Assembly (NCBI GenBank): GCA_018881555.1
Contig: JACAXG010000268.1
Coordinates: forward strand, 40,883-104,882
Source of the DNA: Amblyornis subalaris
Taxonomy: Eukaryota; Chordata; Aves; Passeriformes; Ptilonorhynchidae
DNA: 64,000 nt
Direction of reading: 5' to 3'
In this document: positions 56,863-64,000 of the stretch, piece by piece
Layout of the letters: each line of letters starts with the position of its first letter
Numbering within the stretch: the first letter of the stretch is position 1
Notes under the pieces: generated by a model
What the model saw: only the letters and a program-made list of their open reading frames with translations
Databases searched by the model: none
What the model was told of the DNA's origin: nothing
Program-made: the position numbers and the translations under genes

Positions 56863-58028
56863 AAAGGGCAGAGGCAGAGCCAAAAAACGCTGGGTACAGC
56901 CTAAAAAAAAAAAAAACCCAGATGGTTTTTGAGGCCGTTCTGGAGGAAAACAAAACCAGGCAAACACTCGGAGCCGTTGGGTTTCTGCCTCCTCGCCGGC
57001 CAGAATTAAAAATATGTGTATGGGTAAGGCTTAGCAGGGAAAATGAGACATTTAATAGGATTCTGCTGTGGTTAATCCCCAGAGGAGAAGCCAATTATTT
57101 GAAAAAGTCGNGAGCACGGGGTGGAGAAGGGGTGGAAATGGTTGAAAAGCTGCCATCTGCTCTAAGGACTTGCTGGTTTGGAGGCTTAAAAGTACACATT
57201 GTGTGCCTTTATATTCTGCTCATTACATGCCCGGATTAATGCAGGTAATATCACCCACACTGAGTATTTTCTGTGGTGTTTTTTTTTGCTCTCAGGTTCA
57301 CGTCATAACAACCCCCGGCGTTAATTGTAATANTGGGGCTTTGGATCTGCTCTGGTAGGATCGCCGCGGATGCTTTGGACCAGCAAATGGGGGGAAAGAT
57401 AAAATAAAAAGAGAATAAAATAAAACACAAAGAGAGAAGTGCTGCAGGTAGAGGTGAGTGACCAGGCAGAAACTCAGGCCAGTAAAAAACCCCTCAATTA
57501 CAGGTGGTTTTTATGCACAAACCTGATTTTTCAACCATCACACAAGAGGTATCGAAACTTGGAGCAACCTAAATCACCCCTAACTTTGCCCCAAATTCCA
57601 AGCGGTGAAACTTCCAAGCAGAAAGGTTTTTAAATCCCCCAAAAATCTGTCCTCCCTCTGCTTATGGGATTCGTTGTTCAGGTCTTTTCCAAGCTCAAGG
57701 ATTCTGGGATTCTGTGACTCAGCATCCCGAACTCGGTTCTGAGCGCTGGGATTCTGGGATTTTAAACTTTTCCTGGAGCTGTTCCCATTCCTATCCCACG
57801 CATCCTGCAGTGGCCTGTCCGGGGAGGCTGCTCCCTGTGGACACAGCGTGGCTGGCACGGGGCTGGTGTTGGCANTCCCAGGCTCAGGTGGGATCTTAAG
57901 CAGGGAAGAAGGAATTTCAGGGATTCACTTGTGGCTCGGTCTGTGGCTGTGGGGATCCATTAACGGAGCAGAGTGTGGTTTTCCTCCTCCATNCCTGCTT
58001 CCATCATCAGGGGATGCTGCAGTGGAAG

Positions 58029-58122
58029 TCATAGAATCCCGGGATTTAGGCTGGAAAAGCCCTCTCAGCCCATAGAGTCCAAGCTGTGCCCCATGCCCAC
58101 CTTGTCACCCAGTGCTGGGCCC
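58029..58122 (-). repeat. CR1 LINE tail, truncated by minisatellite
   Basis: Second-subfamily tail from AGTCATAGAATCCCGGGATT to ACCTTGTCACCCAGTGCTGG, directly followed by an 18-19 bp tandem array. Confidence 0.8.
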
Positions 58123-58320
58123 AAATTGTGGGATTGGCCCAAACTGTGGGATTGGCCCGAACTGTGGGATTGGCCCAAACTATGGGATTGGCCCGAACTG
58201 TGGGATTGGGCCAAACTGTGGGATTAGGCCCAGACTGTGGGATTGGGCCCAAACTGTGGGATTAGGCCCAGACTGTGGGATTGGGCCCAAAACTGTGGGA
58301 TTGGGCCCCAACTGTGGGAC
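58123..58320. repeat. 18-19 bp minisatellite, about 11 copies
   Basis: The unit is AAACTGTGGGATTGGCCC. The first five copies (58123-58212) are 18 bp. The later ones are mostly 19 bp and alternate between GATTAGGCCC and GATTGGGCCC, a two-unit higher order. The array starts at the broken end of a CR1 tail. Confidence 0.95.
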
Positions 58321-61300
58321 ATGGGAGGTCTGCAGCGTTTGGGGGGAATGGGGCAAAATCTGGGCTTAAATTGTAGGGGGGAAAAAAAGATCTCCATAGG
58401 TGAGGGGAGAGGATTCCTGGAGAAGCTGTGTCCTAGGATGGGACTGGGATGATCCCAGCTGCTCCCACACAGGCAGCGCTTCCAGGGATCCCTCTGGCAG
58501 CCCTCAGCACCTGTCACTGGGCTTAAAACACGTGTGGATAATTGCTGTGGAAGTGTTATTTAGTTTTCCTGGGAATAATGGCCTCTCCTCCGTGGGTGGG
58601 ATCNTTTCAGGAGCGTTTGTGGCTTGCCAGGTTTGTCACCTGCTGCCTTTGATCCCGAGCACGGATCTGCCCCAGGTCTGAAGGAGGTGGCAATTCCTAT
58701 CCAAGCCTCGGTTCCTNTTTGCTCCAGGTGAGATTTGTGTGCCAGGATGGGAACAGAGGCAGCCCATGGAGAGGGAAGGAGCAGCCCAGGTGAGCCAGGT
58801 CCCTTCAAGTGTCCCAAGTGAGGGGCTCAGGCTTCTGCTGTCCCTTTCCTCATCCCCTCCAGCTCCTCCTTGTCCCCAGACACCGATCCCGAGCTNGTCC
58901 CTGCTTCTCTGCTCCCCCAATTCCACCTGCAAGGCCCAGGTTTGTGCCAAAGGCCTGGAATTACAGCTTTTCCCGTCACCTCTCACTTCAGCCTCGTCAC
59001 AAACCCGCCCTGAAATACATCCCAACCTTATAGAATATTCAAGAACTGTTTTTATTGATAATAAACGACTCCCAGTGAATACCGACTCCAAACAATGCCC
59101 GACCCTTTTACAAGGAAATTTGCTGTGGAGGGAACAAAGCTGAGCAAGATTAGCCCCAGATCATATTCCTTGTCCTGCTCTCCAGGTACAGATGTTGCAC
59201 CTGATACCCACAACGCAGAGTTCATTTCCAAGCCAACAGCATCTTTTAATCTGTTTTTGCTCCGGTTCATCTGCCCAGTTGTGAAATTTGGGACTGTAAC
59301 TGCCTCGTTTTTTTAGCTTGCTTAGGCAACAGATAAGTGTGGCAATATCTTGAAGCTTTTCTCAGCCAGCACAAAGCGTCCTTGCCTCGTTTTTTAGGTG
59401 TGGATTATCGGCACGAAATCAAATCTGTGTTAAACGAAGGTGGGGGCTGGTTCGGTTCGTGCCCTGCACAAAGCACCTCTCGTAACATCCACTTAATATT
59501 GGATTTATCTGCTGTGTCTGCAGCGTCCTGGGGAGCAGGAATTGCATCCGTGACATCCCTCCCTGGGCACTCACACTTGTCCTGGCCGATANTGGTCCGA
59601 AGCCCTTTCCAGCCTCAGCCCCTCTGTGATTGCAAGAGCACCCTGTAAATGCCTTCTCATCCCACNTTCTCCAGCAGGAAATGGAGGTATTGATGGCTGA
59701 GATGCTACAAAAAAGGCAACCACAGAGTCCCTGCACCTCACAGAGCACAGAGCACCCCACAAACCCCAAGATTTATCCTGGGCACGTGTCCTAANGCCCT
59801 GGGCAGGTCAGAAAAAAAGATGTTTTCCTATTTTTTCTCCTTGGAAAAGCCTAAGAAATAGCCCAGGCGTTTGCAGCGTGGAAGCAAAGCAGGGAAAGGC
59901 CAGGATGGTCCCAGGGGAATGGCAGAGCCTTCGCCAGGCACAAATTTCATGCCCTCGGCGCTGGGGTGGTGAGCCCTCAGTGCCAGGGATTANCTGGAAT
60001 TTAGGCACAGTGAAAATGATTCCATGCCATCTTTCCAAGGGTTCTGCCACAGAANCAAACCCTCTCAGTTCGGGAGGAATTCAGAGCTCAAGGGATTCAT
60101 AAATCAGAATAAAACCTGTCCCCTCATCCAACTGCAAAGGGAAGCTTTGCTGCAGGTCACGTTAACAGGAGGTGCTGAATAAATATCCTAAAACATGGTG
60201 GGGTCAAGGAAGGAATGAAAAATAATAGGAATGAAAAATAACAGATATTCCTTCCTCCAGTCCAAACTTTGATTCTCTGGTGTTCATTGGATCTTTTAAA
60301 ATCAAACCCATAAAAAACAACCCCATTAAAACCTGGCTATCAAACCCTTTTGCACACAGGCATCAATTCAATCCAGTCAATATTTAGCAGGAAAGGAGCC
60401 ACTAAGGACAAAGCCACAGTGATATGGAAATTAAATGTATTTTGCAGAATGCCAGATATTAAAAAAAAGAATATGATGTTTTTCTCTCTGGCTTGTGCAA
60501 GAGGTTCCAGCGATGCTGGAAGAAGCAGTTTTATTTTCTACAGATGCACAGCGAAGTAAACCATGGCAGGGTCTATACATTTAGTCAAGGTTTGGTTAAA
60601 ATTCCTATTATTTTATCTAAAGTATCCTCCTGATAGAGTTATCTGGGATGGGAAAATTTTTCCTTGCTTGTGGTTNATGGGGGATTAAAAACTCGTCAAG
60701 CCCAGAGGCTGCACCTTTAATTTGGCTAAANGATCCGAATGATCCAAAAGAGAAATGATCCCTCTGACCAAAACCCTGGGACTGGGAACAACCCAAACCA
60801 ACCAACAAATCCCATTCCACCCCCTGGCCCTTCAGAATTCCTCTGCTATTTCCAAGTTTCCAACCATNCCTCATCAAGTGCCACCACGTGGACGTCACCT
60901 CCCGATCCCCTCCGGATTCGGGGGCACCCCCATCCCAAAATATTTGAAATAAGAGCCACTTTGCAGGGTTTCCTCTGAAGGTGCAGTTAGAAAGGCTTGC
61001 AACATCCTTCTCACAGCGCTCAGAGCCCCCCAGCTGCCTGCTGGAGACATTTCCTTATCGCCAACAGAAATTATGGCTCCGAAGAGGATTTTTTGCCTCG
61101 TTATTAATGGGCACCCAACATTCCCACCTCACCACGACGCGACGGGAAACTTCCGAAAAGATGAAACTTTACCAAAAAATCCGGGGGCTGCTCTGCTTTT
61201 CCTCATCAGGTACATGGTCCAGGAGAGAGGAGAAGCCAGACCGAAGTGCCCGGGGTTCATGGTGGAATCCAGGGATGCCCGAGCCCGGCAGGAGCTGGAG

Positions 61301-61448
61301 CAGGCGAGGGCAGAGCTCTCCCTTTTCCAGGGCCGGCCCCAGAGATCCGTATTTAACCGGAGCAAATTGGAAAATGACAGCCAGCCATACTTAGTCCGGG
61401 GGGTTTTTTTCCTCCACTAACCAAACTCACAGGAGACTTCCCATCTTT

Positions 61449-61491
61449 TCCCTCTCCCTCCCTCTCTCCCTCTCTCCCTCTCTCTCTCTCC
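61449..61491. repeat. (CT/CCCT)n microsatellite
   Basis: Interrupted CTCTCCCT units ending in a short pure CT run, followed by a T run. Confidence 0.9.
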
Positions 61492-63814
61492 TGTTTTTTT
61501 TTTTGCCTCAGGCATTTATAGGCGAGTAATTCTCATTTGAGCTCCTCTCGGATGATTTCTCTCTGCCCGACTGGAGCGGAAGGAGGGGAAGATTTAAGTT
61601 CAGAGTCTGGCTGGGAGGGAGCAGGTTGGGATTGCTCCTGGTTTTTTTGGCTGTTGGGAAGGTGCAGGGATCTCCTTGCNGGAAATAATGGCAGGGATAA
61701 CGATCCCTTCTGCAGATTCCCCCTGCTCACATCATTTTATAGATGGCATCACCAAAATGCCTCTGAATATGAAGATATTTTTTCCCCACCCTCATTCCAC
61801 CTGTACGTGGGAATAATCCCAGGGACAGCGCTCTGGGATGGGAATTTTGAGTAAGGAAAAAAAAAAAAAATCCATAAATAGGAGTCAGGATCTGCAAAAC
61901 TGGAAATTCTTCTGTAGGAAAAGTGNTCCTACATCTCAAGCCTCTGATGTTTGAAGGGAAGTTGTCCTTCCTGGATGCAAACGAGTCANCAAGTGTGGAA
62001 TCCAGCAGCTTCATAGGAATTCACAGATGAATAAATACATGGAAAAATGGAGGAAAGAAAGGATGGACAGAGANGGACAGAGATCTCCCAAAATGTTCAT
62101 CCAGACCCTGGAGTTTATCCCATTTGTTTGGCACAACGTGAAAATGCTGCAGGCACTCAGAGAGTGAGANACAGCTGGAGAACAACCAGAATCCAGCTCA
62201 AATCCAGATTTCCAGGGAGTCTCCTGCACTTGGTGGCTCCCATGGTGATCCCCTCCCTCTCTTTGCTTCATTTAAGCACTGAAGCCAAATTTATTCCCTG
62301 TCCTTCTCCACCTCATCTNTCCTCATCTATTTTTCCTCCCAGAAATCAGAGAGATGGGCACAGACAGGGATAAGAAGACACAAAATAAAGCAGGAGCAGT
62401 TTCTGGGTAATCCCAAAAATGCTGCCAAACCCACCCAGTTGATATGGGGGAGGTTATTTNGGGCTTTGTGGCTTGTGTTTTCCAGTTTCCAGGCCGCGAT
62501 GTTTCTGACAAAATCAGGGAAAATGTGTGGAAACGAAAGGTTGTGTGGGATTTGGCCACGTTTTACATTTCAGGTGGAGACCACTGACAGAATTTTAAAC
62601 ATGAATTCCTACAAAAACGCTAAAATCTCCCACGCCAAACTCACAAACCTCCAGGCCCTACGAACACTGGACTAGGAGGAAAATTATGTGTGTGTTTCAG
62701 CTTTTCCAGGGAAAGCCANAGCTGTTGGTTTGGGAGAGCAGATTCCACTTTCTGGAACTCTTTCACCACCCAGTAAAGAGGGACAACGAAATAAAACTTA
62801 ATTCTGGGGAAGGCTCACCCAGAAACCGTTTGGGGCTGTCAGTCCTGGAGAGGAAAACAAAACAGGCTTTTGTCGTTTGGAAGGAAAAAGTAAAGGAGTA
62901 AAACCCACATTTTTTGCTCAAGGAAAAGGCCGAAAAAAGGGGGGNAAAAGGAGAAAAGCCCAACAAAGCCATGAAAAGAACCAGCACAACCTCCACCCCT
63001 GTTACCCAACCCGGGTTGTGACATTGTCCAACTGCCACGGGAGGACCCGGGGGCTCCTCGGGCCAGAGTTTCACCAACTGCCCTCAAGATGTTTCCTGGC
63101 CTTTGCCGTGGGTGCTTCCTCTGTCCTGGGGCAGATAAACCCCCCGGGAGCTGCTATCTCCCCACAANCCCCCCTGCTCCAAAGGTTCCTCCTCCCTGGA
63201 GCTGTTGAACATTCCGTGCTCAGCTCTCTCCTGTTTGTTTTTTTTTTTTTTCATTATTATTATCAGTTTTCGCCTCACTTTTCCTACTGCTGCTTCCCTT
63301 CTATCAGCCCGGGAGCACCTTAGGGATATTTGCATAAAGATAAGGAAGGATGGGGCTGTGGGGTTTGGGATTTTTCTTCCCTAATTTAATATAACAGCTG
63401 AGTTGAAGGAGAATTTTAGGAGTGAAAGACTTTCTTTTGGCTCGCTCTGTGTGTGTTCAGCAGCACAAAGATGCTCCAAGCGAACATTAAAAGAGAAATC
63501 TCAGCTAAATTTTACATTTTACAATGTCAGCCTGGAGCTGGTAGGGGCAGAGAGAAGGTTTTGAGACCCCAAAAAAAGAGAATTATTCTCAATTTTTTCA
63601 ATTTTTTGCCAGCATTGATGCAGTAGCAAGTTTNAGCCAATCCTTATTTAAGGAAAACAGACATTTTTAGGCNAGGAATTATCATTTAAAAAGTGAAAAT
63701 CTGTTTTTCTGGGGGTGCTGCAAACCTGCAGCTCTCGCGGATTTCCAGGGAAGCTGTTGGTGTTCAGGGCACCTGGAAGCCATGGATAACTCTGGAACCT
63801 CAGGGATCTCTTTG

Positions 63815-64000
63815 CTCTAGTGAGATCCCACCTGGAATTCTGTGTCCAGGTCTGGTGGGACTGGAGCACCTCCCCTATGGACACAGGCTGGGAGAGCTGG
63901 GAATGTTCAGGCTGGAGAAGAGAAAGTTGTGGGGAGACCTCAGAACACCTTCCAGGTCCTGAAGGGGCTCCAGGGAAGCTGGAGAGGGACAATTCATCAG
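63815..64000 (+). repeat. CR1 LINE, runs off the window
   Basis: Plus-strand CR1 interior from about CTAGTGAGATCCCACCTGGA through ATGTTCAGGCTGGAGAAGAG. It covers a part further from the tail than most copies here, so a longer element extends past 64000. Confidence 0.85.

Larger units (their letters stand above)
52490..64000 (-). other. DNA upstream of P2 (5' introns of the P1 transcript)
   Basis: By RUNX1 gene structure this should be intron 2, or introns 2 and 1, of distal-promoter transcripts. I searched by eye for the 39-bp exon 2 (ECILGMNPSRDVH) on the minus strand and did not find it. 52490-55950 is unique or simple-sequence DNA with CpG-rich parts. 56863-58028, 58321-61448 and 61492-63814 show no gene. 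Confidence 0.7.

Noticed and set aside
58112..58369. Repetitive peptide frames (GIGPNC units)
   Set aside because: They are translations of the 18-bp minisatellite, whose period is a multiple of three.
60090..60110. Minus-strand ATGAATCC, as in exon 2
   Set aside because: Only eight bases match; flanking codons differ.
60885..60905. GACGTCCACG on the minus strand, as at the end of RUNX1 exon 2
   Set aside because: The codons before it do not read MNPSR and no GT donor follows, so it is a chance match.

Overview
The window is avian nuclear DNA, most likely from a songbird. It is full of CR1 LINE 3' ends of the songbird type, has one long assembly gap (51700-52489) and many isolated N bases. 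The only gene I can support is RUNX1 (AML1/CBFA2), on the minus strand, so transcription runs from high to low coordinates. Four coding exons are present, and their sizes (254/270, 157, 105 and 192 bp), splice phases and proteins match the vertebrate RUNX1 exons. They are the proximal-promoter (P2) first exon at 49167-49436, exon 4 at 44295-44451, exon 5 at 27349-27453 and exon 6 at 11157-11348. Together they encode residues 1-241, including the whole Runt DNA-binding domain (about 50-178). Exons 7 and 8 (transactivation domain and the C-terminal VWRPY) must lie beyond position 1. The distal P1 promoter and its exons 1-2 must lie beyond 64000 or were not recognisable.

Layout, left to right: 1-11156 is part of intron 6, with about ten CR1 insertions. 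Exon 6 follows. Intron 5 (11349-27348, exactly 16.0 kb) holds many CR1 copies, a 23-base G run and some motif-rich unique sequence. Exon 5 is followed by intron 4 (27454-44294, 16.8 kb), again CR1-rich up to about 40 kb. Exon 4, the short intron 3 (4.7 kb), the P2 exon, its long 5' UTR and a CpG island (about 47.4-53.3 kb) form a stretch of about 16 kb with no CR1 at all. From 55.9 kb to the end is upstream DNA (intron 2/1 of the P1 transcript) with renewed CR1 insertions and an 18-19 bp minisatellite.

The main functional unit is the P2 promoter and its 5' UTR, which drive the RUNX1b-type protein starting MRIPV. An acceptor AG inside that exon (49421-49422) lets P1 transcripts join the same reading frame after residue 5. 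The 5' UTR keeps blocks that I recognise from the human P2 leader, including a six-codon upstream ORF. It also has an out-of-frame upstream ATG whose reading frame overlaps the start of RUNX1.

I found no other protein gene, no RNA gene and no CRISPR or prokaryotic feature. Almost all other long open frames lie in CR1 copies, in CpG-island sequence or across the N gap, and are not genes. The most interesting leads are a close inverted CR1 pair bracketing exon 6, the upstream ORFs, the CR1 desert around P2, and several unique intronic blocks with clustered RUNX, AP-1, GATA or POU motifs. All comparisons with human RUNX1 are from memory; no alignment was run.
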